From: Mytilus edulis
Lineage: Eukaryota > Mollusca > Bivalvia > Mytilida > Mytilidae
Reading direction: 5' to 3'
Assembly (NCBI RefSeq): GCF_963676685.1
Contig: NC_092350.1
Coordinates: 38,468,873-38,532,872, forward strand
DNA: 64,000 nucleotides
The notes beneath the pieces are model-generated. The model was not told the origin of the DNA. It saw nothing but the letters and a program-made list of their open reading frames with translations, and searched no databases. The stretch's first letter is position 1. Each line of letters starts with the position of its first letter. The position numbers were made by a program, and so were the translations under genes. Positions 11,401-20,448 of the stretch are shown here, in pieces.

Positions 11401-12704
11401 CAGAATTTTAGTTCGTTATATACCATATCGAACATATACTCTAATAACAATGTAAATGCTATTTATTTTGAACAGGTATATTTGACCATTAACTGTGTTG
11501 TAATTGATCTGTCAAATCTTGTGTATGACATACTATCCTCCTTGTTGTAACAACTACATAATCTATTTACCTTTTGTATAACAGCCATTTGTATTTTACA
11601 CATATTATATTCATAGTTGTTATTATTGTATTATTATATTCTCTGTAATTATGTATGTGTTTCATTAATACATATATTGGTAGAAAGTAAAACAATTCTG
11701 TAATTGTCTTTGATGTTAAATCTTTATTTTAAAAAAAAATATGATAACTGTTATGGAGTAAATTTAAAAACATCATAAAACTAGAACACAGTTAATTTTA
11801 AAGGTCACTAACATATTTCTCCTTATAAACCGGATATTTGACATTTATCGTTGAAGAGTACGACACTTCAAAAATGAATGGGAAGACGAATGAAGTCAAT
11901 TTGAAAATGCGTCGTAAATCAACAGTTTGTTTTTCATATTTCTGTAAAATTTAAACATATCCTTCCCTTTGAAACAAGATGTTTAATTGATTTGTTGATC
12001 AGAACTCACTTTATAAAGTTTAATTGTATGAAGACAATACGATATGTGTCGGAAAGTTAAATTATTGTCTCACTTTTCTGTTAAATGCTATTTTCGAAAA
12101 AATTGCTTTTAGAGAAGAAAAAAATGTTGATCGTAATGTCCTTCATAGTTCTAAATGACAGCACAAAAATATCAAGGATCTATCCTTATTCTGTTAATAA
12201 CAATAACGATTTAATTACTGATCTTTAAATCAAATGCATGGACTCATTCTCATGTTTTTGGTCAACATTTTCAGACAGCGAGTTCTATCCAAGCAAGGAT
12301 GATCATTAATCACACATACAGTTAAACCAGAACATAATATAATAAAGCGATCACAATCACAAGTTTTCTTTATGACACCATATTGTATGGATTTTATTAG
12401 ATAAATGCAACATCCTTTTACAATTTTACATGCTTTTACAAACAAGAAAACAAAAAAGAAATGTACAGTATGAAGATATTTATAGTTTTCTCAGAAAATA
12501 AAGATTTCGGTCTCTTCAAAAAAATAATTCTTGCACACATTGCAACTTTTCTTACTTTTGACTTATTAGAAAATCGAAATACTTCGAACCATAATAATTA
12601 CATTGCTATTGTTATTGACAAAACCTCAAACATACGTTCAATAACTATAAAAGAGATTACATAATTCACAAAACCATTTTTTTACAGCACTAGGTCATCA
12701 CCGC

Positions 12705-13028
12705 TCCTGGTGGACAATCAATCAACGAAAGGTATCATCATCTTAATCCTTATGTCGATATAGTTATCATTTAAACCCGGTTTGTAATAACATGAGCAAC
12801 ACGAAGGGTGCTACATGTGGAGTAGGATCTACTTACCTTTCCGAAGCACCTGAGACCAAACCCAGTTTTTGGCGGGGTTCGTTTTGCTTAGTCTTTAGTT
12901 TTCTATGTTGTGGTATTTGTGTTTTTATTTGTCTGTTTGTGTTTTTATTTTTTAGCCATGACCTTTTCAGTTTATAATCGATACATGAGTTTGACTGTAC
13001 CTCTAATATTTTCGCCCTTCTTTAATAA
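12705..13028 (+). repeat. R-A retroelement 3' end, plus-strand copy
   Basis: From about 12,773 the sequence matches the R-A 3' tail in plus orientation (catgagcaacacgaagggtg, ttccgaagcacctgagacca, cagtttttggcggggttcg). The 61-codon ORF at 12,792-12,977 comes from this tail and has a relative at 2745-2930 (minus), so it should not be called a gene. The copy ends where the LTR element begins. Confidence 0.7.
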
Positions 13029-13234
13029 TGTTGTGATCCCGAGTATATCTTGATACCGATATATACCTTAGATGGTCGTTCCTGCAGTCACGAACGGCTG
13101 ATTGCTCTTCTAGTATGATTTAGACGTCTGCATTAGCCATTAGTTTAACCGGAAGAGGATGGTTGCTGGGAAGTGCTTTGGACATCTCTAGATGGTCTGT
13201 CTGATGACCTAAAACTAACCCTCCGGATACTACA
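13029..13234 (-). repeat. 3' LTR of the Gag/Tpt1-like element
   Basis: On the plus strand it starts tgttgtgatcccgag and ends ccctccggatactaca. It aligns with 18,490-18,681 apart from a 10-bp and a 4-bp insertion and several substitutions. Shared core: cttctagtatgatttagacg. Confidence 0.85.
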
Positions 13235-13247
13235 CTCCCCCTAGTAT
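13235..13247 (-). other. Polypurine tract
   Basis: The minus strand reads actagggggagtg immediately before the LTR start (TGTAGTATCC), the usual position of a plus-strand primer. Confidence 0.65.
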
Positions 13248-13400
13248 TATTAATAAGGCCAAAATCAATAAAATACTGAAATAATACCAAATTTAGAGAA
13301 AATATGCATCAATTTAAAAAAGTATATACTCTATCCCCCTAACAATTGTTAAAAAGTATAAAATCTATCCCCTCAAAAAGGACCCTTTGTATCCATGGGT

Positions 13401-14078
13401 CTACTGATTAACTAAAAGATAGTGCAATGGGTTCCCAACAAATTGGGAACCCAGACAACTGTGAATTTGTCTTGTCTGGATCGTATGCCAACTCTTCCCC
13501 GTCTTTATACAAACTAGAACCGGGCCATTTAGTGGCTGCATGTCCACTATATAGTTGGACCCAGGAGGTTGTGCTGATCTATTGTCTGTCATGAAGAGTC
13601 TGGTCTCATTTTTCCTCACTTGCACTGTATTTATACCTTTGTTTAGGTAGGGAATTCCAGGGTCCTACTGTCTTCTGTTGGGACCCGATCTAACTGTGCT
13701 CACACAAAAGACTGACGTCCCACTTTTTGTCCATTCGTTTTTGATGCGTTTTGTTATTTGATTTTGCCATGTGATTATGGACTTTCCCAATTGATCTTCC
13801 TCTAAGTTCAGTATTTTTGTGATTTTACTTTTTTCTACTGGTGGCGGCTTCTGCTGATTGAAATATTTAGTGCCAACATTATCTGTTTTGAAAAGTAGCC
13901 CAAATCCCAAATCGGGGCTTTCTGGATTAATGTATACAGATTCCTGGTTGACAGGAGATTTGAAAGTTATAACTTTTTCATTGTTGAGCGGACTGTTGCT
14001 TTCTGTTGCGGCTTTTCTGTCAGTTTCTCCCCTTGAGGAAGGCTCCTCAAAAGTGAGAGATGTATGACTGGACAACAA
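13401..14078 (-). pseudogene. Downstream ORF region of the LTR element, chimeric
   Basis: 13,665-14,078 is open for 137 codons. 13,401-13,625 continues in the same frame after an intervening stop (contains NYIVDMQPLNGPVLVCIKTG). Its first codons overlap the end of the Tpt1-like ORF. About 13,705-13,862 is a copy of dispersed repeat R-F, so the middle of this reading frame comes from an insertion. I do not recognise a function. Confidence 0.5.
13705..13862 (+). repeat. R-F dispersed repeat, copy 2, inside the LTR element
   Basis: ccattcgtttttgatgcgtt, ttgccatgtgattatggact and gatcttcctctaagttcagt follow the order of the copies at 9480 and 51,405. Confidence 0.6.
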
Positions 14079-14829
14079 CAGGAGTAGGAAACACTGTGAC
14101 TATCTTCTCATCACTGGCCCCTTCTACCAAAGTGGTATGTGCCTCACCGTCTGAGGTGGAGTCCCAACTTTCTTGGGCCTCCTCACCACTTGCCAAAGTT
14201 GTCTCTGTTGTGGCAGCAACCTTTTGAATGCTTCTGTTATTCTCAACTGCCAAAAACGCTCCTATGGGTTTCCTCATAATATTGGCTACTGAAATCTCCT
14301 GGTCGCCTGTGAGCAATGCTGCAGTAACTAAGGTGCCTTGGGGCACCTCACATTTATCTACTAATGGTATGGCTGGGGTATCCACCATCAAGGAATACCC
14401 CTGGTTTGCCCTTATTTTCCAGCAACCACTGTCTTGGTCCTTTGTTATAGTAAACCTCCTGTCCACGTCAACCTTGATCAGTTTATAAATATCCTGTAGA
14501 GAGTACCCGGCAAAGCCTGGGTCTCTTTTAAGGATTTCCTCAACCAACAAAAACCCACCTGGGAGAAGGCTGTGGTCCAACTCCAGTGCACCATCCCTCA
14601 ATATGTTTGCCAGACATTTCAATAAGTAGCAGTCCAATCTGCCTGAAGGAGTTGCCTCTATGTCAAAATTGAAGCACTGCTCTGACTCAATCTCTGCTCT
14701 AACCTTCACCGACACTCTGGGTTCTCTGTTCCCTTCTCTGTTCCTGGCACCTACCTCTGGGTCCACTATAGCTACCTCCGCTACTCTGCCTTGGGGTACA
14801 GACTCAACTACTGAGAGGCCTAACTTCAT
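14047..14829 (-). CDS. ORF with Tpt1/KptA N-lobe domain (LTR-element encoded)
   Basis: A 260-codon ORF in the position where pol usually follows gag. Residues ~62-150 match the N-terminal, RNA-binding winged-helix lobe of RNA 2'-phosphotransferase (Tpt1/KptA). The visible landmarks are KCLANILRDGALEL (family: LRHGA), GGFLLVEEIL, FAGYSLQDIYKLI, RRFTI and the signature IRANQGYSLMVD (family: RANQGHS). Known Tpt1 uses NAD+ to remove the splice-junction 2'-phosphate from tRNA and needs the His of LRHG and a second NAD-binding lobe. Here the His is Asp (residue 79), the second His is Tyr, and no HGT-type C-lobe follows, so catalysis is unlikely. The start ATG overlaps the gag stop (ATGA at 14,826-14,829). 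The domain match is firm. The role, perhaps RNA binding, is a guess. Confidence 0.8.
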   Translation of the reverse strand: MKLGLSVVESVPQGRVAEVAIVDPEVGARNREGNREPRVSVKVRAEIESEQCFNFDIEATPSGRLDCYLLKCLANILRDGALELDHSLLPGGFLLVEEILKRDPGFAGYSLQDIYKLIKVDVDRRFTITKDQDSGCWKIRANQGYSLMVDTPAIPLVDKCEVPQGTLVTAALLTGDQEISVANIMRKPIGAFLAVENNRSIQKVAATTETTLASGEEAQESWDSTSDGEAHTTLVEGASDEKIVTVFPTPVVVQSYISHF

Positions 14830-15971
14830 TTGCGGGGACTCACTCCGGCCTTTTGAGTAGTCCCGTTTAAGTTTAATGGTCGTGTTGCTGTTCTGCTAGA
14901 CTGAATTGTGGAGGTAACAGTTGTATCCCTCTCCTGTAAATCCAGACAGTCCTTCTTAACATGTCCAGGCTTAAGACAATGGTAGCACACTCCCTCCCAT
15001 GGAGGCCCTATATCAGTGGAGGGACCCCCTGAGACGGACTTACCTCCATAGTTTGGGCATTCCATTTTGGAATGGCCCCTCTCCCCACAGTGGTGGCAAC
15101 TTTCTGTCCCTGTCTGTCAGCCATGTAAGCAGCTTCCTGTAATAGGGCTTGTGAGGAGTTGCTTGAATTGGTCCATCATGTCGTCTAATTTTTCATGGAC
15201 TTGACCAGGTTGGTTTTCAAACTTCTTATCAGACTTTTCTAACTCCACTTTCCATGTACTAGCTGGGGCCCTCTAAAAGGCCATGGTATCCCTTACATGT
15301 GGCCCCTGATACTCAATGAAGGCCTCATGGTGGTCTCCATACTGCCCATCAGTTACCTGTCTAACCTCACGCCTATTTGGCTTGCCTGTGTGTTATGTTG
15401 GAATAGCCATATTTTATCTATGGCCACCTCAATACTTTGGGGATGAAGGTTAGAGATTTGCACTCCCAACTGTTTGTTTTCAATGCCCTGGTACAGTCGC
15501 ATTACGGCTTGTTTGTACATGTAATCGTCAGGGAGGTTTCTAAATGCCCTGGTGGCCAAGGACAACACCCAATCAGATCAGTCCTCGAGAGACTCCTCAT
15601 GGGCTTGCCGGGCATTGATAAACTGGAACTGGGCAGTCTCAGGGAGCGCCTTGCAACCAAAACGCTTGTGAAGCTTCTCCATAAGCTCCCTATAACTCAC
15701 CTCCCTGTCTCTTTCTGTTATGACGGCATACTATTCACTGGATTTTACCTCAAGACACCAGCAAAGTTGGTCCTTGCATTCCTGTGGACCCCATTCACAA
15801 ACCTCCGCATACCTTGCAATTTTTGTGAAAAAGGCCTGCCAGCTGCCCTTCCCGTCATACTTAATATTTTTTGGGGCATTGGTAACTTTAGAGATGCCAC
15901 CTAAAGTTCCTCGTTACCCACCTCTGTTGTCAGGTCCCCTTGTGTTTTCCATAGGCCTATTCTCATTATAT
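14826..15971 (-). pseudogene. Gag core and zinc-knuckle part of the LTR element (broken)
   Basis: Reverse-strand frames carry a Gag-like core (KYDGKGSWQAFF, RYAEVCEWGPQECKDQL, REVSYRELMEKLHKRFGC, ATRAFRNLPDDYMYKQAV). Two CCHC knuckles follow, CHHCGERGHSKMEC near 15,070-15,110 and CYHCLKPGHVKKDC near 14,950-14,990. In-frame stops (for example around 15,580 and 15,720) and frameshifts show decay. The last part, 14,826-15,065, is open and ends with TGA overlapping the next ORF's ATG. Plus-strand ORFs over this region (15,437-15,904 and 15,720-16,028) are shadows. Confidence 0.8.
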
Positions 15972-17034
15972 TGTGACAAATCTGGACTGATAATTGTTAT
16001 TATTTATCGTATTATTTATTGTATATGACTTATATTTATTTGAATATTGCCGGGTGGTCAACTTCTCGGGAGTGCACAAACACTGATAAATGCATTGACT
16101 TTCATACTCATGATTTAAACTATTTGTACTTTGCAAGTGATAAGGGCCAGTTTTATATGTATATCTTGGTAATGTTGACCTATGAAATACTTTGATTATC
16201 TCGTTATATAGTGGTTTATTTTGACAAACCTTGTCGTGAGATTCAACTTGTTTACATCCGCCATGACACCTTTCTGTACTTTCACTTTGCGATCTCAATA
16301 TCATTATTTGTTTAAGTTAACACTTTATCAATGCAGATAAATTGCGTATTTATTATGTTTGTGCCTCCCTTTTCATTAACCTTGTGTTTATTTATGAGAG
16401 AACAGGGTTTTCATTGATTTCATTTAGGCATTATATCTAATGCGTAAGGTTTAGGTAAATTACACATAAGTTCATACGCCGTAATGATAGTTATCAAAGG
16501 TACCAGGATTATATTAATGAGAAAGGAATTTACTGTCCGTTTAATTATAGCATTATGTAGAAATGTCCTTTTGGTTTGTTTCGCTTTTAAATAAAATTCG
16601 GACAAGAATGACAAAATGAGGACAACTCAATAATGAGTATTTATTTAGTAATAACGAAATCGAATAGTCTTCTTGAACGTTTCAAGCCAAAAGACGTAAG
16701 AAACGTTGCTTTTGATTGGACGATTGGACGTTTACTCTAACGTCATAGTAAGTGCCAAAAGACATAAATAGGAGCCTGTAGACAGACATGTCATTCTGAA
16801 TCAATCTCTTGAATCGTCAACTACCTTTTATATTGACCACCCGATTTATTGCTTTGTCTGTTGAATGATGAATGTGTATTTAATGTTTATTATATTGAAA
16901 GAAGAAGTCAAGATACTACTAAAATAAATATCATTGTTATGTTTATTACAAATTTGTTTCTCCACAATGCCGTTGATTCCACTCCTCCTGAATGATGAGT
17001 TAAACAGTTTTATAGTAACCCTAGGTTTGTTACA
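15972..17034. mobile_element. Solo LTR (1,063 bp) inserted in gag, 4-bp target duplication
   Basis: Ends are TGTGACAAATCTGG at the left and, as reverse complement, TGTAACAAACCTAG at the right, so the element begins TG and ends CA with short imperfect inverted termini. It is flanked by atat on both sides (15,968-15,971 and 17,035-17,038). Removing the element and one atat makes the Gag frames on its two sides continuous and in phase, which supports the boundaries. Inside, ataaatag near 16,765 could be a TATA box in plus orientation. A second inverted pair, cgggtggtcaa (16,051) and ttgaccacccg (16,832), is also present. The LTR family is unknown. Confidence 0.75.
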
Positions 17035-17922
17035 ATATGGTACTTGGTATGCCTTTTGTCTATAGCCCACCCCTGCAGTGACCCCTTTTGGGGGCACCGC
17101 TGTATACCCTTGATTATACTCGTTCTTGGGTTGCCTATCCCCATAGTCATGAGATGGGGTCTGCCTTGTGTCCGCACCCCTATTGTCTTGCCTCTTGCCA
17201 TACTAACTGCAGGCCATCTCATACTGTCCCCCACCAGTGTAAGCTGGTTGGGTACAGGGTGCTGACCCCTGACCTGCATAGTTGCTTGCGTGACCCATAT
17301 CATGGGGTGTGAAGGTGTGCCCCAATAGTTCAGGGTAAGTTTGTCCCACGCACTGTCAATACGGCTTGTTCCCAATACTACCCCTTTACATGTGGTGAGG
17401 GGGATTACCTTGGTTTGGGTCACCAATATCATGGTGACTCCACTCTTTTTTCTGTAACTTTTCCCTGTAGCCCCCATCCCAATTCCCTGTGGGTTCAGGT
17501 ATAGCATTAGCATCCCCAGAATATGAACTATATTAAAGGAAGGCAGAGTCCATCTGGCTGGGCCCTTCCAAGGGCCAGGGACTTTGCGCCTGGTGCCATG
17601 CTTCTTGCCTAAATGCAGATTGGCCTTGTACTTGGGATGGTGTGCCCTGTGGAGCAATGTGTCCCCTGTCTAACATCTCACCATGCCTGCCTTGGTCCTG
17701 AGGTGGTGGCCCAATATTTTGGCCACCTCCATTTGGGCTGAAGTCCAGCCTGGATAAAAGGCCCCTTGTTACTCGTAGGTGGGAGATTGTGACTAAGTCT
17801 GATTCGGTCACAAAGCCCTTGCTCTCCCTAATGTCCATTATTTGCTCCCCAGTTTTTATGCCTATACCTGGGAGCTGGAGTAACTCTTGAAAGCTACAAG
17901 TGTTTAGGTTTACAACTGACAT
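17035..17922 (-). pseudogene. N-terminal Gag with ComEA-like helix-hairpin-helix
   Basis: The first ATG in frame is at 17,922; an upstream TTG-initiated extension to 17,949 is not needed. Residues ~4-55 form a helix-hairpin-helix of the ComEA type: VNLNTCSFQELLQLPGIGIK, then GEQIMDIRESKGF, then LRVTRGLLSRLDF. Proteins with this fold bind DNA through the GIG hairpin. A Pro/Gly/Gln-rich tail follows (SPNGGGQNIGPPPQDQG), with at least one frameshift before the YNQGYTAVPPKGV section near 17,090. The open 215-codon frame at 17,010-17,657 on the same strand is out of phase with Gag and is a shadow. Confidence 0.7.
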
Positions 17923-18057
17923 TTGTAACTGTAAATTACTGACTAACAATTTATAACAAAGTTTATTTATTTAAAGAATAAACAACAACAATTAACACAC
18001 TTAATATCACAATTTATTTATTTAATAACACAGATACATGTACTTCTGCTTCGGGTA

Positions 18058-18237
18058 ACCCGTTCTTCTGGTCTGCGGTTAACAGAAGTAAACAAAACAA
18101 TAACATAACGACTGGAAACTCGTCCTTCTGGTCTGCGGTTAAGAGAAGTAAACAAAACAATAACACAACGACTGCTAACCCGTCCTTCTGGTCTGCGGTT
18201 AACAGAAGTAAACAAAACAATAACAAGTCGACTGGTA
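18058..18237 (-). repeat. Three 60-bp tandem repeats in the element leader
   Basis: ttctggtctgcggttaacag begins at about 18,064, 18,124 and 18,184, exactly 60 bp apart, each followed by aagtaaacaaaacaataaca. Because 60 is divisible by three, two minus-strand frames stay open through all copies and yield a 20-residue repeat (containing LLFCLLLLTADQK). They lie between the primer-binding site and gag, so they are probably untranslated leader. Confidence 0.85.
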
Positions 18238-18475
18238 CCCAGCTGTCCCTTCAGGGTCAGAAAGGTAATCTGACGTCTACTTGGACAATCATTTCTCCTA
18301 AACAACCGTGAAGTATTCCTCCAAAATACTCCACGAGTGCCTGAAATGACTTATTCCCTCGCTGGAATAAACCAAATAACCTTTCCCTCCTGTCTTACTA
18401 TTTTTGCCGTCCACAACCGGCACGGCAAAAACATAAAAAAAATGTCCCTTATAGACGTTACACTGCCCGCTGATT

Positions 18476-18488
18476 GCTCGCAGCGCCA
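18476..18488 (-). other. Primer-binding site, tRNA-Ser-like
   Basis: Reading the minus strand, the LTR end CAACA is followed after one base by TGGCGCTGCGAGCA. A serine tRNA 3' end of the form TGCTCGCTGCG+CCA would pair with it with one mismatch. The tRNA sequence was recalled, not looked up. Confidence 0.55.
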
Positions 18489-18489
18489 A

Positions 18490-18681
18490 TGTTGTATATC
18501 TTAATACCGATATATACCTTAGACGGTCGTTCCTGCAGACACGAACGGCCGATTGCTCTTCTAGTATGATTTAGACGTCTGCATTAGCCATTAGTTTAAC
18601 CGGAAGAGGATGGTTTCTGGGAAGTGCTTCGAACATCTCTAGATGGTCTGTCTGATGACCTAAAACCCTCCGGATACTACA
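18490..18681 (-). repeat. 5' LTR of the Gag/Tpt1-like element
   Basis: 192 bp, plus-strand start tgttgtatatcttaatacc, end ccctccggatactaca. Pairs with 13,029-13,234. The solitary ORF at 18,298-18,489 starts with TTG inside the primer site and is not a gene. From 18,682 to 19,560 nothing further is recognised. Confidence 0.85.
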
Positions 18682-19564
18682 CTAACATACCATTTGGTCT
18701 TACAGCTCTTTGACTGTATCAACTCTTATACATCCCTCTAATTATCTTTCAAATATTTGGCTTTCAACTTTCCTTGTAAAGGCAAATCTAGAAAAGCGCT
18801 TCGGACCCAGCGATTTTCTATCTCATTTGGTTAATACCGCTGCAGGTGTACTATCCGTTTTTACAAATTATGAGAGAAAAAACTAAGGCCTCAACTCACT
18901 CTGGCAAAGTTGACCGCATATATATTTGGCTATTATATTTATGCCATGTTTGTTCAAAGGTTTTGTTTCAAACATTCTGGTTTTGAACATCTATGGCTTT
19001 TAAATATTCCGAAAAACATTCCTGATGAAAGTAAATTGATAAAAAAAATTACGGACGCATAGAATTCAGAAAGAGTTTTTTCCATTTTCTGATTTTTATC
19101 TTTTACTCTTTTTTTCTACCTAAAGGTTAGTGGTTAAATTTGTTTTCTTCAGGTTATTATTTAAATGTGTTTTTGTGTGTGGAAAGCATGACATTTTTTA
19201 AAACGTACCATAAGATCATGATCAACAAAATTGAAGGTGAATTGGCATGAACATATGTCACTGTTTCATTCATTTTTTCAAAGATAAAAGTATATTTTTG
19301 CGATTGAGATAGATAGCCGTTAATGAATAAGCCGACAATATGGTAGTTTCTTATTTTTGAAGACCGTACAGCTGTCTTTGGTGGATAGTTGTCACACAGG
19401 TATTCATACCTCATCTAATTTTTTTTTATATGAGCTGTGGACGCCGACATCTAAATTATTTTGATCATTGTTTTTGTTTGCAATATATGTACTACGTAAT
19501 TGAATTCGATATTAACAAAAATAAAAAATTAAAAATTAAATCATTTATAAGATCTTTAATATTC

Positions 19565-19626
19565 ATTGCTCTATGGTCGGGTGGTTGTCGCTTTGACATA
19601 TTCACCATTTCCTTTCTCAATTTTAA
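19565..19626 (+). repeat. R-C repeat tail at the edge of the duplication
   Basis: ctctatggtcgggtggttgt and catttcctttctcaatttt are the reverse complement of the R-C start (as at 24,880-24,930). The TLR segmental duplication begins directly after it. Confidence 0.55.
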
Positions 19627-20448
19627 TATCTTAAAATATGTCTTCTTATTTTTTAAAATACACAATAGAAAAACTTCAGAATTACAGATATATTTCTAAA
19701 TTAACGAATATAGTATTTGTCACTTATAGAGTAGTTTGAATATATTCAATTTAATCACATTAAGATATCAAAATTAGAAAAAAAATCTGCAGTTTGACGA
19801 GATGTTTAATGTTATTCTAAAAAGTAACAAAAGGGAAAAAGAACAGATGTCTTTTTAAAAAATATATTAGAAACTGACTGTTACATTACATGCATGTTCC
19901 ATAATAATCCGTACTAATTATTTGCAGACAACAATCGATAGGCATTTCAAAAATAAGATTTTATTTCCTAAAACACATTCCTGACAACACGTGCTTACTG
20001 TGCTATGTTACAACAATGCATAAGATACAAACGATCAATGGAGTGTAATTAGAATATTCACGGTTGTTGCATTAACACGTTATTATCAAAATTAAACGTT
20101 TCTTTGTTTTGTGATTGTACGCACAATTTTTAGTATAATAAAAATATGTTTCGATCAACGTTTATTTTTTGTTTATTGGAACAAAAACTTACAAAAAAAA
20201 AACCCATTCAATTCTTGAATAAACACATATTTTCTCCGAAAAAAGTACGGCGACTTATAGTTATCACATCGAATTTTGATAGTACCCATTTATTTTAAAT
20301 CTGTTCCAAAAAATGTATTAACATATATCGCTTATTTCAGTGTTAACTTCTTTAACCGACTGTACTAAAGAAAGAAAAATATATCTTAATGGTAAATAAG
20401 ATATATTTGACATATTTCATCAGATTTAAAAAGCTGTTTATAATTTTC

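Larger units (their letters stand above)
13029..18681 (-). mobile_element. Gag-only LTR element with a Tpt1-like domain
   Basis: A 5.65-kb minus-strand element bounded by related ~200-bp direct repeats whose ends are TG...CA. It has a primer-binding site next to the right LTR, a purine tract next to the left one, and Gag ORFs with two CCHC zinc knuckles. After gag comes an ORF containing a Tpt1/KptA N-lobe. I find no protease, reverse transcriptase, RNase H or integrase motif in any frame, so it appears non-autonomous. The LTRs differ at roughly 5% of positions plus indels, and gag has stops and frameshifts, so this copy is old. No matching target duplication is visible (aataa on the left, ctaac on the right). 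A solo LTR and a dispersed repeat have inserted into it. Confidence 0.8.

Noticed and set aside
15437-15904. 155-codon plus ORF
   Set aside because: Antisense to the Gag core, which has clear Gag motifs on the minus strand.
17010-17657. 215-codon minus ORF
   Set aside because: Out of phase with the Gag frame that carries recognisable text on the same strand; a shadow kept open by GC-rich, Pro/Gly-rich coding sequence.
18058-18237. Possible CRISPR-like array
   Set aside because: The 60-bp units are directly tandem with no unique spacers, and the genome is eukaryotic.
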